This document shows positions 1-11,258 of a stretch of 64,000 nt of DNA, piece by piece. The stretch covers positions 41,541,098-41,605,097 of the forward strand of contig CM065297.1 of assembly GCA_032871835.1 (NCBI GenBank), read 5' to 3'. The position numbers and the translations under genes are program-made. The DNA is from Dipteronia dyeriana (Eukaryota > Streptophyta > Magnoliopsida > Sapindales > Sapindaceae). Every line of letters starts with the position of its first letter. Position 1 is the first letter of the stretch. Under the pieces are notes generated by a model that did no database searches, had not been told where the DNA came from, and worked only from the letters and a program-made list of their open reading frames with translations.

Positions 1-1345
1 TATACATAAAATAAAGGTATCGATTATAAAGAAACCTTCTCTCCTGTGGCCATGCTTAAATCCATTAGGATACTCTTATCCATTGCGGCATCTTTAGACC
101 TAGAGATTTGGCAAATGGATGTCAAGACAGCTTTCCTTAATGGAAGTCTTGTCGAAAGCATCTAAATGATACAACCAGAAGGATTCATTGAAAAGGTCCA
201 AGAGGAAAGGGTATGCAAGTTGCAAATATCCATATATGGATTGAAGCAAGCATCCATGTCCTGGAACATAAGGTTCGATCAAGCCGTGAAAAGTTTTGGA
301 TTTATTCAAAACCTTGATGAACCTTGTGTATACAAAAGGATTAAAGGCGACAAGTTTGTTTTCCTAGTTCTTTACATTGATGATATACTACCCATCGGAA
401 ACGATGTAGTTGTATTGACATCAATAATAGAATGGTTAGCAAAACAATTTGATATGTAGGACTTAGGAAAAGCAAGTTATATTCTTGGTATCCAAGTCAT
501 AAGGGATAGAAAGAATAGAATGATTGTATTATCCCAAGCTTCATACATAGATAAAATCTTGTCTAGGTTTTCCATGCAAGATTCCAAGAAAGGTATGTTA
601 CCTTTCAGACATGGAATCAAACTTTTTAAGGAACAAGTTCCTAAGAATGTGCATGAAGAGCAATTCATGAGTAGGGTTCCATACGCATCGGCAGTTGGAA
701 ATCTCATGTATGCAATGCTCTGCACTAGACCAGATATTTGTTTTGCTGTGGGCATAGTTAGCAGGTTTCAGTCGAAACCTGGTTCTGATCACTGGACGAC
801 AGTCAAACATATTTATCTTAGGAGAACAAGAGATTATATGCTTGTATACTCTGGATGGGATTTAATTCCCGTTGGGTATACAGATTCTGATTTTCAGTCA
901 GATTCTGACTCCAGGGGGTCAATATCAGGATCTATATTTACTATTAGAGGAGAGGCAGTCATATGGAGGAGTATCAAGCAATTTTGTATTGCTGATTCCA
1001 CCAAGGATTCCGAGTATGTTGCCGCATGTGAGGCTGCTAAAGAGGTTGTCTGGCTCCACCAATTCCTGATTGACTTAGAAGTGGTTCTTGATGCGAATAA
1101 GCAGATCACTATCTATTGTAACAATAGTGGAGCGGTGGCTAATTTGAGAAAACAAAGAAGTCATAAGAGAGGGAAACACATTGAAAGAAAGTATCACCTT
1201 CTAAGGGAAATTACTTATTGAGGTTACGTGACGATTACCAAGATCGCGTCAATAGAAAATCCAGCAGATCCCTTTACAAAGGCTCTTTCACAAAAGAGTT
1301 TTGATGGGCATCTAGAGAACATGGGGATGAGAGATATGGCATATT
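1..1345 (+). pseudogene. Copia RT and RNase H (element A), broken
   Basis: This would encode reverse transcriptase and RNase H, which copy the element RNA into DNA inside the virus-like particle. Visible RT motifs are MDVKTAFLNG (about 117-146), YGLKQAS (235-255) and an intact YIDD catalytic box (373-384). RNase H motifs include GYTDSD, a DSEY carrying the catalytic Glu, and the C-terminal KHIERKYHLLRE. The usual YCDN has become YCNN at about 1117, so one RNase H catalytic Asp is lost, as also in element B. In-frame stops occur at about 165, 457 and 1219. Two codons are missing near 812 relative to B (KHIYLRR against KHIFKYLRR). It cannot give a full-length protein. Confidence 0.9.
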
Positions 1346-1612
1346 TGTTATTGAGCAAGTGGAAGATTGTTAGGATTATGCTCAATAGCAAGAGTGTAAT
1401 ATTGTAATTGACAATCTTTTCATATTAATAAAGTGATTTCTAGCTTAACAAATCTTATAGTATTTATAGTTTAATTATTATAATTGTCAAAAGTAAATAG
1501 TCATAAGGTCAAAAGACTACGAGAAAAGAAGAATTGTTCATATATCTAGATATGTATGAGGTAGACACAATTCTTTAGTTAGTCTTAAGTAATATTCACA
1601 ACTTAAGATAAA
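1346..1612 (+). other. Element A 3' noncoding stretch, no gene
   Basis: This is AT-rich sequence that matches the 3' noncoding stretch of B (about 4700-4978) and, in reverse, that of C (13295-13550). It ends with the phrase ACAACTTAAGATAAAA, exactly where an LTR should begin. I see no ORF in it. Confidence 0.8.
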
Positions 1613-1639
1613 AGGTCAAAAGACTATGAGAAAAAGCAA

Positions 1640-2199
1640 CTTGAGCCTTTTTAGAAGGAGACCAAGAAAGTAACCAAGATCGAAGGAAAGTGTTTCTTTT
1701 GTGGTGAAAATGGTCAAAGGAATAGACTAAATAAAAATGAATTCAACTTGCATGTAGGCAATGGAGCGTTGGTGTCTACTAGTGTAGTGGGAGATATTAG
1801 AATCAATTTTGTTTTTTTAGGCATTTAATTTTAATAAACGTTTATTATGTACAACAATTCAAGAGGAATTTAATTTTAGTCTCTTGTCTAAAAAAATTTG
1901 GATATTCGGTTACTTTTAGTAAAGGTTTTATTATTAGTAAGAATAAAAAATTTGTTTGCAAAGGTACATTGGAAAACTATTTATTCTATTTGCTTGGAAA
2001 TATCTCTCACTTGTTAGACACAGAATCAACGGAACCTAACCATAAAAGAGTGAAATTATCAAAAGAAGAAACCTACCTATGACATCTGTGCCTAGGTCAT
2101 ATTAACCTGAATAGGATTAAAAGATTGGTAAGTGATAGACCTCTAAGTGACTAAAAGGTTAATGATCTACCAACTTGTGAATCTTGTTTAGAAGGTAAA
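1640..2199 (+). pseudogene. Gag zinc-knuckle remnant and GAG-pre-integrase domain (element B)
   Basis: A nucleic-acid-binding knuckle begins KCFFCGENG at about 1688 but lacks its later His and Cys. Compared with element C, the segment that should hold the protease DSGA motif is deleted, and the sequence jumps straight to the RLNKNEFNL region. The GAG-pre-integrase zinc-binding signature is visible at about 2080-2190 (HLCLGH, then CESCL). Stops occur at about 1826 and 2152. Only fragments could be translated. Confidence 0.8.
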
Positions 2200-3216
2200 A
2201 TGACCAAAAGGTCGTTTATGACCAAAGGCACAAGAGTCATCGAATGTTTAGGATTGATACACACAAATGTGTGTGGACCTATGAGCATTCAAGCTAGAGG
2301 TGGATATGACTACTTCATCACTTTCACAGATGATCACTCAAGCTTTGGTTATGTGTATCTCATGAGACATAAATCATATGATTTTGACATGTTCAAAGCA
2401 TTTAAAGCTGAAGTGGAAAATCAGCTTGAGAAACGCATAAAAATCTTAAGGTCTGATCGTGATGGAGAATATCTATCTGGTGAGTTTCAGCAATATATTA
2501 TTGATAATGGGATAATTTCTCAGTTTTCTGCACCAGGCACACCTCCACAAAATGGGGTGGCAGAAAGGAGAAATAGAATTCTTATGGACATTGTTAGATC
2601 TATGTTCAGTTATTCAACACTCCCTATTTCTTTTTGGGGATATGCTTTACGAACCGCAATGTACATTCTAAATGATGTACCATCTAAGTCGGTTCCTAAA
2701 ACACTACATGAGTTGTGGACCAGGCGAAAGCCCATTTTACAACACTTAAGGATATTTGGATGTCCTGCGCACGTGTTAAAAGGAAAGACCGAAAATATGG
2801 ACTCCAGTTCAGAAACAAGCATATTTGTAGGGTATCCAAAAGAAACAAAAGGATATTATTTTTATAATCCTTCAAATCTTAAAGTATTTGTTTCGACAAA
2901 TGCTAAATTTCTGGAAAATGACTATATGAATAATTTTGTGCCTAAAAGTAGAATTGTTTTGAATGAACTTTTAGGAGACACAATTCCACAAGAGGTTTCG
3001 CAACCAAGCCCAATTGTAAGTTCCGTACCAACAAAAGATCAACAATCTACCATACCTCATCGTAGTGGGAGGGTTGTTAGACAACCCGAGAGATACATCA
3101 GTCTAGTAAAATCTGTAGAGATTCTTCCAGACGACGATGATCCCTATACATACAATGAAGCAATGGAAGATGTTGATTGTCGCCATTGGCAAAAGGCAAT
3201 GCAATCCAAAGTTTAA
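2200..3216 (+). pseudogene. Copia integrase, long ORF with a changed active site (element B)
   Basis: This 338-codon open stretch covers the integrase core and C-terminal region, which insert retrotransposon cDNA into the host chromosome. The second catalytic Asp (SDRDGEY, about 2453-2473) and the catalytic Glu (NGVAERRN, about 2551-2574) are present. The first catalytic Asp, normally within HTDVCGP, is Asn here (HTNVCGP, about 2260-2280). The same change occurs in element C. The ORF continues through the [11 protein letters not shown] region and the proline/serine-rich linker into the start of the RT region, and stops at 3214. It is open but probably inactive as an enzyme. Confidence 0.88.
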
Positions 3217-4640
3217 TCTATGTTCAAAAACAAAGTCTGGTCTTTTGTAGCCATGCCTAAAGGGATAAAACCCATCGGGTGCAAGTGTGTACACAAGAGG
3301 AAAAGAGGATTGGATGGAAAGGTGGAAACCTTTAAAGCTATATTGGTAGCTAAAGGTTATGCACAAAAAGAAGGTATCGATTATGAAGAATCCTTCTCTC
3401 TTGTGGCCATGCTTAAATCCATTAGGATACTCTTATTCATTGTGGCATCTCTAGACCTAGAGATTTGGTAAATGGACGTCAAGACATCTTTTCTTAATGG
3501 AATTCTTGACGAAAGCATATACACGATGCAACCAGAAGGATTCATTGAAAAGGGCCAAAAGGAAAGGGTATGCAAGTTACAAATATCCATATATGGATTG
3601 AAGCAAGCATCCAGATCCTGGAACATAAGGTTCGATCAAGCCGTGAAAAGTTTTGGATTTATTCAAAACCTTGATGAACCTTGTGTATACGAAAGGATTA
3701 AAGATGACAAGTTGGTTTTCCTAGTTCTTTACGTTGATTATACATTACTTATCGGAAACGATGTAGGTGTATTGACATTAATAAAAGAATGGTTAGCAAA
3801 ACAATTTATTATGAAGGACTTAGGAGAAGCAGGTTATATTCTTGGTATCCAATTCATAAGGGATAGAAAGAATAGAATGATTGCATTATCCCAAGCTTCA
3901 TACATAGATAAAATCTTGTCTAGGTTTTCCATGTAAGATTCCAAGAAAGGTATGTTACCTTTCGGACATGGAATCAAACTTTCTAAGGATCAAGTTATTA
4001 AGAATAAGCATGAAGAGCAATTCATGAGTATGGTTCCATACGCATCGGCAGTTGGAAGTCTCATGTATGCAATGCTCTGCACTGGACCATATATTTGTTT
4101 TGCTGTTGGTATAGTTAGCAGGTTTTAGTCGAAACCTGGTACTGATCACTGGACGACAGTCAAGCATATTTTCAAGTATCTTAGAAGAACGAGAGATTAT
4201 ATGCTTGTATACTCTGGATGGGATTTAATTCCCGTTGGGTATACAGATTCTGATTTGCAGTCAGATTCTGACTTCAGGAGATCAACATCAGGATATGTGT
4301 TTACTATTGGAGGAGGGGCAGTCATATGGAGGAGTATCAAGCAATCTTGTATTATCAATTCCACCATGGAAGCCGAGTATGTTGCCACATGCGAGGCTGC
4401 TAAAGAGGCTGTCTAGCTTCACCAATTCCTGATTGACTTGGAAGTGGTTACTGATGCGAATAAGCAGATCACTATCTATTGTAACAATAGTGGAGCAGTG
4501 GCTAATTTGAGAAAACAAAGAAGTCATAAGAGAGGGAAACACATTGAAAGAAAGTATCCCCTTCGAAGGGAAATTGTGCATAGGGGTGACATGACGATTA
4601 CCAAGAGAGCATCAATCAAAAAAATCTAACGGATCCCTCT
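3217..4640 (+). pseudogene. Copia RT and RNase H (element B), broken
   Basis: Continues the same polyprotein. Two open pieces (3220-3471 and 3472-3936) carry the RT palm and a third (4201-4416, then 4438-4629) carries RNase H. The RT box is YVDY at 3730-3741 instead of YVDD, so a catalytic Asp is lost. Stops include TAA at about 3469, TAA at about 3934, TAG at about 4126 and TAG at about 4414. At each of these sites A keeps CAA, CAA, CAG or TGG, so they are C-to-T or G-to-A transitions. RNase H again has YCNN. Not functional. Confidence 0.9.
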
Positions 4641-4978
4641 ACAAAAGCTCTTCTACAAAAGAGTTTTGATGGGCTTCTAGAGAACATGTGGATGAGAGAT
4701 ATGGCACATTTGTTATTGAGCAAGTGGAAGATTGTTAGGATTATGCTCGATAGCAAGAGTGTAATATTGTAATTGACAATCTTTTCATATTAATAAAGTG
4801 ATTTCTAGTTTAACAAATATTATAGCATTGATAGTTTAATTATTATAATTGTCAAAAGAAAATAGTCATAAGGTCAAAAGACTATATGAAAAGAAGAATT
4901 GTTCATACATCTAGATATGTATGAGGTAGACACAATTCTTTAGGCAGTCTTGAGTAATATTCACAACTTAAGATAAAA
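4641..4978 (+). other. Element B 3' noncoding stretch
   Basis: AT-rich sequence between the RNase H remnant and the 3' LTR. It matches 1380-1610 of A almost base for base. There is no classical purine-only tract; the sequence next to the LTR is ACTTAAGATAAAA. No ORF. Confidence 0.7.
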
Positions 4979-6264
4979 TGTTGGGCGCCTTTATCTTGTC
5001 AAAGTTTTAGATTCTTTTGCTAGCATTTGAGTGGGATCAAATGTGTTATGATGAGTCTAAAATCATCAAAGTGTGGTGTCTTTGGGCAAAAGAATCTGGT
5101 GTACTGGGTGCATTGAAGAGGATCAAAATGAAATACTTTATCTAGAACCGTCAATGGATAAATGTTTTCATTTATAGACAATCGGAGAGTCTATCTCAAT
5201 CCTGAGATAAATTATGGACTTATGGTTGCAAGTGTTATCATTTGAGCTATCAATGAGTACGATTATATAGCATAGTCTATCCTCGATAGTTTGGTGGTAT
5301 TCATTTGTCAATCGATAGAGGACTTCATTTATAGATATGGACATCGTGGCTCCATTTATTGAACGAGAGTAGAATACCACCATATGGATGTTCTGAGGTA
5401 TTGAATATTAAATCTTAACGTTAAGTTTTCAATAGTGTCTATTGAAACATGGCTTCTGGACAAGTCAAAATATCCAAGTTCAAAATGTGGTCATATGAGT
5501 AAATATGGTAACTTGGAGAGCTATAGGCGGTCTATGAGCTCTTGGCGATTACTGGTATTCTTCATGAGGATACACTTTCTCCAATAAGAATGTCTAGGGT
5601 ATAAATGAGTAACATCAACTTATTTTATCTTTATTTAAGAGTTCAATTTTAGTTATTTAGTGGAATGAACTAAAATTAAATAGATCGGACCAAAGTGAAT
5701 CATTTGTTGATTGTGATTGGGTTTTGTCTATTGGAGCTTAAATTTAGATAGCCCGTCAGGATCCTCAATTCACACGAACTTGCATGGATCACTTGATATA
5801 TTCTACCGGACCAATTTAGAGGTCCATTTAGAATTTTATTAAGGCATGTGAACTTGTTTCTTTTTGTAAGAATAGTTCTAGTTCACATGTGAACTTTTTT
5901 TTAAGCTTCAATGGATTTAATAAAATAAGAAAAATAAAGAATGGCCCATATACATGTGTTAGGCAGCAAGGCTATTAAGAATAGCTTAATTTATATTTTT
6001 TTTATTTTTTTTTATTATTTAATTAAATGGAAATTGATTAATTTGTTGATTAGTTAATTATTTAATTAAAGCCAAAATCTTTTTCCTAATAGGAGATGGT
6101 CTCCTAAAATTATACTATTGTTAGTAGTATAATTAATATTAAAGACTATATTTGATAAGTAGATAAAGAAAATGAGTTATTTATCTAATCAAATTAGGAA
6201 GTCTTTAATATGGTTACAAATACACTACTGAGTTGGATTAGGAGTCTTGGTGTTAGGATAGAAT

Positions 6265-6510
6265 TTCTTTTTGAAAAAGATTCTTAACCACCAAGTAAAT
6301 CTTCCTAAGGAAAGGATTCTTAACTACCAAGTAATCCTTCTTAGGAAAAGAATAAAATTTCCTAATTATATTCTTGTGAATTTCGGCTAGCTCATAAATA
6401 TATATAAGAGGATAGAATTCATTTTAGAAAAGGATTCTTAACTTCCAAATAAATCCACCTAAGGAAAAGATTCTTGCCAACCAAGTAAATCCTTCTTAGG
6501 AAAGGATTTG
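6265..6510 (+). repeat. Short tandem phrase inside the B LTR
   Basis: A unit of about 35-40 bases containing GATTCTTAACYACCAAGTAA and CCTTCTTAGGAAAGG recurs about four times, with a related copy at about 6430. The copies are imperfect. Confidence 0.6.
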
Positions 6511-6513
6511 GAT

Positions 6514-6515
<2 letters not shown>

Positions 6516-6556
<41 letters not shown>
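6516..6556. repeat. (AT)n microsatellite
   Basis: About 41 bases of perfect alternating TA inside the LTR of element B. The corresponding LTR of element C has a (TAAT)n run instead, at a different point. Confidence 0.95.
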
Positions 6557-6558
<2 letters not shown>

Positions 6559-7194
6559 TTGTGAATTTCAGCCAGCCCTATGACTTTTAGAGTGAAAATT
6601 TCGGCCAACCTAAGAGTTTTCTAAGTGAGAATTTTGCTTGGCAAGAGAGAATTTTGAGAGAGAAAATTTGGTATTTTACTATAGACAAAATTCATTCAAC
6701 TCTAAGACATTGGGTGTGGAATTCGGCCAAGGAGAAAAGAGAAAAAGATAACGTTTTTGTTTTCGTTAGTATACTAGTATCCTTTACATCAAAAGGGTTT
6801 TGTGTACAACATCAAATCAAGGTTCACGTGAGTTTCAATCAAATTGATTGATAATTCAGAAGTGGCCGGATGTTCTTGATTTTTCTCTTGGAGGATATTT
6901 GTAACTAACAAAGAAGAAGATTTTGTTTGTTTCCATCATCAGGTATACAATTTAAAGAAAGGGAGCCCAAACTCCAAGATGATTCACGTTCGTGATTGGA
7001 TTGGAAGATCTTGTGGATTCAATTCGATGCTAGTTCAATCGCCATAAAAAAAAGGTATGACACTTTTTATATACATCAATTAATCTAAGGTTAAGGTTCT
7101 TGTTATTAAAAGGGAAATTTTTTATTTATACGCAAACCCTAAATTTCTAATTTTCTCACGTTTCCGTTGCGTTTTGAATCGTTTTTTCCCTACA

Positions 7195-7920
7195 AACACC
7201 GATCTTGTTTTTGTCTGTAAGGTGCATCAAGATCTAGTTGTACCCTGAAAAATTGTCCATAACGCTTAGAAGCTTGTTCCCCGAGGTAGAGTCCACTAAC
7301 TGGTCGATTTTAGGTAGGGGAAAGCTATTCTTCGGGCAGAAGCGGTTGAGGTCAGTATAATCAATTCACATGTTCCATTTTCAGTTTTCTTTAGTGACCA
7401 CGACCATGTTCACGATCCAGTCGGGGTATCGCGATTCCCTGATGAAACCAGCTCTTACCAACTTATCGACCTCTTCCTAGATGGCTACATTTCTCTCAGT
7501 ATTGATGTGTCACCTCTTTTGCTTGACCAGCTTGAAGGTGGTGTCAACTACCAACATGTGAACAACCAAAGAGATAGAGATCCCTGCATCTTGTCATGGC
7601 TCCAAGCGAATATGTCGTTGTATTCCTGAAAGACCTTGATCAAGCCTTCCCTTACTCTTGGCTCCATGACGGTGCCAATTTTGACTACCCTAGATGGGTC
7701 ATCTCCTCTGATTGGGATCTCTTCTAACTTATCCATGAGGTGGCCACTGGCCCATCCCCGGTCTTCCTCTACTATGTCCTTATCTTGGGCATCACTTTCT
7801 GGTTCATCTGTCAATCCTTCTGCAGCCCCTAGGAGCCTAGATTCTATTTCTAGTGATTTTCATCCCTGTACCATGACTACTTACTCATATTGCTTCGCTA
7901 GTACGGTGGGATTTGTGGAA
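7195..7920 (-). pseudogene. Gypsy RT, N-terminal part only (element K)
   Basis: One open stretch (7548-7814) ends in FAWSHDKMQG, the conserved segment just before the RT domain of plant gypsy elements. Downstream (lower coordinates) the motifs PKIDQLVDST and a degraded MDNFSGYNQI-like block are visible. The RT is then cut at the K/B junction, so the catalytic YVDD box, RNase H and integrase are all absent from the window. Confidence 0.8.
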
Positions 7921-8480
7921 ACTTCATAGCACTTATTATTGCCCTGCTGATCTCTATACAACTCTCCTACCTTGTTCCCTACCAAAAACTTCAGGATGTT
8001 GTGGTAAATTGATAGTTCCCTCTTTAGGGCCGATAAGAAAGGTCTTCCCTAAATGGCGTTGTAGGCTGATGGGGTGTAGACCATAATGAAGTCTGTCACG
8101 ATATTCTGCTAGAGAGGTGCAGTACCAACGATCACTGTCAAAATTTTCCATCCCACTGGCACAATTGAGTCCCAGTGAAGCCGTACATAGGAGTGGTACA
8201 AATGTTGTAGCATCGTTTCTTCAAGTTGAGCTTCTCTATGGTGTCTTTGAATATGATGTCCACGTTGCTACCCATGTTGATCAGCACGCGGTGGACCAAA
8301 CAATTTACGATCTGCGTCGTGACTATCACGGGATCATCATATGGTTGAACGGTGTTATATACATCAGCTTCAGTAAAAATGATTTGAGCAGACTGGAAGG
8401 TCCCTACAGAGCTCCGTTCATCCTTGAAAATCTCCTAACCTTCCTCGATCAGGGGTATCTTCCTTGTGTGATTCTTTCTT
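7921..8480 (-). pseudogene. Gypsy aspartic protease and linker (element K)
   Basis: The retroviral-type protease that cleaves the polyprotein would lie here. The active-site region reads HRVLINMGSNVDIIF at about 8250-8300, where the family normally has a D-T-G-S or D-N-G-S core, so the catalytic Asp appears to be Asn. Downstream the linker motif TPSAYNAI followed by GRPFLSALK (about 8080-8020) is recognisable but contains a stop. Assigned from these motifs only. Confidence 0.72.
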
Positions 8481-8599
8481 GAGTTGTAGAAGGTTCCTGC
8501 CAAGGTAGGGCCTCCACTGATAGTATGTATGACTTAGATTTGTTACATCAAGTCCTTCTGCTCTCCTTTCCTATTCTTAGCTTGGTCCCAGATCTCAGT

Positions 8600-10310
8600 T
8601 TGTACCTCTTTGCCAGTGTGGATGCTATCATGGACCTACTGCCAGAATTCCTCCAATAAGCCACCTCTTACCAGCGCTTCGATCTGGTTGCACAAACTAA
8701 AGCACTCTAAGGTGTTGTGCCCTACATCCTTATGGAAACCACAGTACTTGTACAGGTTCCTTGTATTCGCTGGTGCTTTCATGGGACTAGGTTTTCTGTG
8801 TGGCCTATTATCATGGATGGTAAGGTAGATCATCTCGCGGGATGCATTCAGTGGGGTGTAATGGATATAAACCCTCTCATCCTGGGCTATAGAGGCTACG
8901 ACTCTAGGGGAAATAAGGCTCGATGTGGAGTTCACCTTGCCGGGTACAATTCCCACTAGGGTTGAATATGTGGACGGTGATACGTAGACCGGTTGAGGGG
9001 TTTATTCTGCACCTTCGAGGCTAGTGTAGTTTTGGGAGCCTCTTTATTTTGATGTTTAGCGGTCCTCATATCATCGTGCTCAATTTTGATCCTGAGTTGT
9101 TTGTCTATCTCAACCTACTTAAGGGCTCTATTATAGGCCTCCTGATAGGTCTCGGGAGAGGGGCGCTTGGTGAACGAACGGAACAGCTTGCCACCTCACA
9201 AGTTCCTACGAAATTTTAAGACCTGAGTGTTTCTCCGATCCTGGATCACATACTACAGATGGATCGGGTCTTTCAATCATGATTTGACCCCTTGGAATTG
9301 CAAGCAAAAATCGCTAGTTAATTTGGTGAAGCTATCTACGCTGCCTGCTAGTAGCTTCCTGAACAAAGTCTTGGTATAATCAGTCAACATAGTTAGGAAC
9401 ATTCAGCATATAGCTGTTTTGGTTGGATTTTGGACCTCCATCTACTAGACGTTGCTCTCTAGATGGCTTAAAGAGTCCTCGATTCTAGAATACTTATCTA
9501 TTGGAATTTTAAATTTTTGGGGAAGATCTGATTCCCTGATCCTTTAGAAGAAAGAGTCATTCATCTCGTCGAAGAGGTCATTTTGGTTCTCCTTATGCTT
9601 ACCCCTTCTCAACTCTTGGATCTCCTTCTGTATCTGTTCTAGCTGATCTCGTAGGCGTTTGTTTCTAACTTTCTTTAACTCGACCTCGGAGCTCTCACTG
9701 CCGGATCCTTCTGACGAGATAAGATCCTCACCTCAGTTGTCTTCTTGAGGGGCATTTTCCCGGTGACTCCTTATGATATCTTCTGCATCAACTCGGGGCT
9801 CCCTTCCGGTGTTCATTGGTTATGCTAGGTAGTAGGACCCTCTTGGCAAAATATCAATGGCTGATTTCACCTGCCGAGGTAGGTTACTGGTCGGTCCATG
9901 CTTATCGTAGGGCATGGGCCCTAACCGATCCAGGATCGAGGGCATAAGCCCTAACTTGTCACTGACTGGTATTGGTAATGGTAGCCCCAACCTGTAGAAA
10001 GCAGTGGTCTTAGCCCCTAGCTGGTTGGGCTCCTCGTGGACTTTCGGTCCTACTGGTTGATGGGTGATTCCTTCTGCTACCAGTCACTGATGTGCACTTT
10101 CAACGAAAGCCACAACCTACTGATCAAGAATGGCTTGGTCTATCATCGAGGGAGCCGGAGCTTGAGCGGGATTATCCAGCACTAGAGCGGGATTTGGGTG
10201 CTTTAATCTCTTGCCTCTCTTCCGAGCCTTCAGGGTAGAAACAACGGATTGGTGCCCGGATACCTCGGGCTGACCCTAGGAGGATCGAAGCTTCATGGCA
10301 TGAATGTATC
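8600..10310 (-). pseudogene. Gypsy gag (element K), broken
   Basis: Gag forms the particle shell and binds the RNA. The longest piece (8636-8956) holds the C-terminal zinc-binding motif YCGFHKDVGHNTLEC followed by NQIEALVRGGLLEEF. Further upstream, a stretch with FRKLLAGSVDSFTKLTSDF (about 9290-9370) fits the retrotransposon gag core, and a charged region ELRRGKHKENQND lies near 9580. Many in-frame stops. The start is unclear; a likely ATG lies near 10294 but is followed by a stop after six codons. Confidence 0.75.
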
Positions 10311-10356
10311 TGTAAAAGAAAACTTAAACACATGATTTTAAAATGGGGTGTGGATT

Positions 10357-10374
10357 GTCTGCACAGACGACGCC
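10357..10374 (-). other. Primer binding site of element K
   Basis: On the minus strand TGGCGTCGTCTGTGCAGA lies seven bases inside the LTR end. TGGCGYCG is the usual start of plant gypsy primer sites complementary to a tRNA 3' end. The tRNA is not identified with certainty. Confidence 0.65.
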
Positions 10375-10380
10375 AAAAAG

Positions 10381-11228
10381 TGTAAGCCAAAAACTCACTC
10401 AGGATAAGGAATTTTAGTTAACACCCTTAGGACCGCTACCCCGATGGAACACGATCGGGTTAGGTACCTTCGGTACCGGGAGCAAGTGTAAGTTTAATAA
10501 GAAGATGAGAACAAATTAAATGGTGGACTAAGCAATGTACGTTTTTTTATCAAATCAAGATGCACTCTCTAGTACAACGAAATGGGACACTCAATCACTC
10601 TTTCTTTCTTTCACTCAGATGAATGGAAATGGCAAACTCGTTTCTGTAGATAAATGGATACTACTCACAATGGAGATAGCTCTTCAGGCCTTTTATTTTC
10701 TTTTTCCATTTTTTATTCCTCCTTTTTCCTGGTTATATTCTCCTCCTATTTATACATGAAGTCTAGGGTTTTCTCTTGGTGAACAAGTCGGAGGTCAACT
10801 GATTGATCCTCCTTCATCGTTTGACGAGATTTTCTGTTTAATGCCATTGATCTTAGAGATTAGGCAGTGAATACCTTGGCGGGAAATGGGTGTTTTTTTC
10901 CCTTTTAAACTCTTAAATATTGAAGATGTACACTTGGAGTTCACCCATATTGTTTGGTGAACAATATGATGTCATCTGTTAATGGTGTATCACCTCAGAA
11001 CCTTTACCTGGTGGCATGGCAGGGTACATCGGGGTTCCAATCTGTTGACGGGGAACCCCGAGGTATCATCCTGGTGAGGTGGTGCTTGACTGAAGGAGAT
11101 GGCGAGGTACCTCGGGCTATCATTCTGGTGACGAGGTGCTTGGTTGATCTTGTTAGAGCTTTATGATCTCCTAGGAGCTTTGACGGCATCGTCCTTCCTC
11201 TCAGAAACGTAGAATACGTACCTCGACA
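10381..11228 (-). repeat. 5' LTR of element K (about 848 bp)
   Basis: On the plus strand it runs from TGTAAGCC to CTCGACA, that is TGTCGAG...TTACA in element sense. The inner end is supported by the adjacent primer site. The outer end is less certain because no second LTR copy is present in the window and element C begins only 30 bases further on. Confidence 0.6.
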
Positions 11229-11258
11229 GGAGTGTAGATTGTTGTCGTGGTGCCTAGG

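Larger units (their letters stand above)
1..1612 (+). mobile_element. Element A: 3' internal part of a Ty1/copia retrotransposon
   Basis: The RT/RNase H coding region and the 3' untranslated stretch match element B closely and in the same orientation. The left end is cut by the window edge. The expected 3' LTR, which in B starts TGTTGGGCGCC right after the matching 3' stretch, is missing. The sequence passes directly into the gag zinc-knuckle region of B at about 1609-1640. A is therefore either a fragment or the first half of an internally duplicated element. Confidence 0.9.
1613..7194 (+). mobile_element. Element B: 5'-truncated Ty1/copia retrotransposon with 3' LTR
   Basis: The order is gag zinc knuckle, GAG-pre-integrase, integrase, RT, RNase H, 3' noncoding stretch and 3' LTR, all on the plus strand. 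The 5' LTR, the gag N-terminus and the protease active site are missing. The family is the same as A and C. The 3' LTR abuts gypsy element K inside its RT, so B or its parent probably inserted into K. Confidence 0.9.
4979..7194 (+). repeat. 3' LTR of element B (2216 bp)
   Basis: It starts TGTTGGGCGCC and ends TTTTTTCCCTACA, so it has TG...CA ends. It matches, inverted, 11259-13294 (3' LTR of C) and 46960-47340 (5' LTR fragment of C). It is AT-rich and holds an (AT)n run at 6516-6556 and several copies of a phrase like AGGAAAAGATTCTTAACYACCAAGTAAATCC between 6265 and 6510. Confidence 0.88.
7195..11228 (-). mobile_element. Element K: 5' half of a Ty3/gypsy (Tat-like) retrotransposon
   Basis: Read on the minus strand the order is 5' LTR (11228-10381), primer binding site, gag, protease and the start of RT. 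The element is cut within RT at 7195, where the B LTR begins. The gag C-terminal motif (YCGFHKDVGHNTLEC) and the APSAYNAI-like linker after the protease are typical of the plant Tat group. It is old: many stops throughout. Confidence 0.85.

Noticed and set aside
10535..10759. 74-codon ORF with a hydrophobic C-terminus
   Set aside because: Lies within the K LTR and has no family resemblance; chance ORF in AT-rich sequence.
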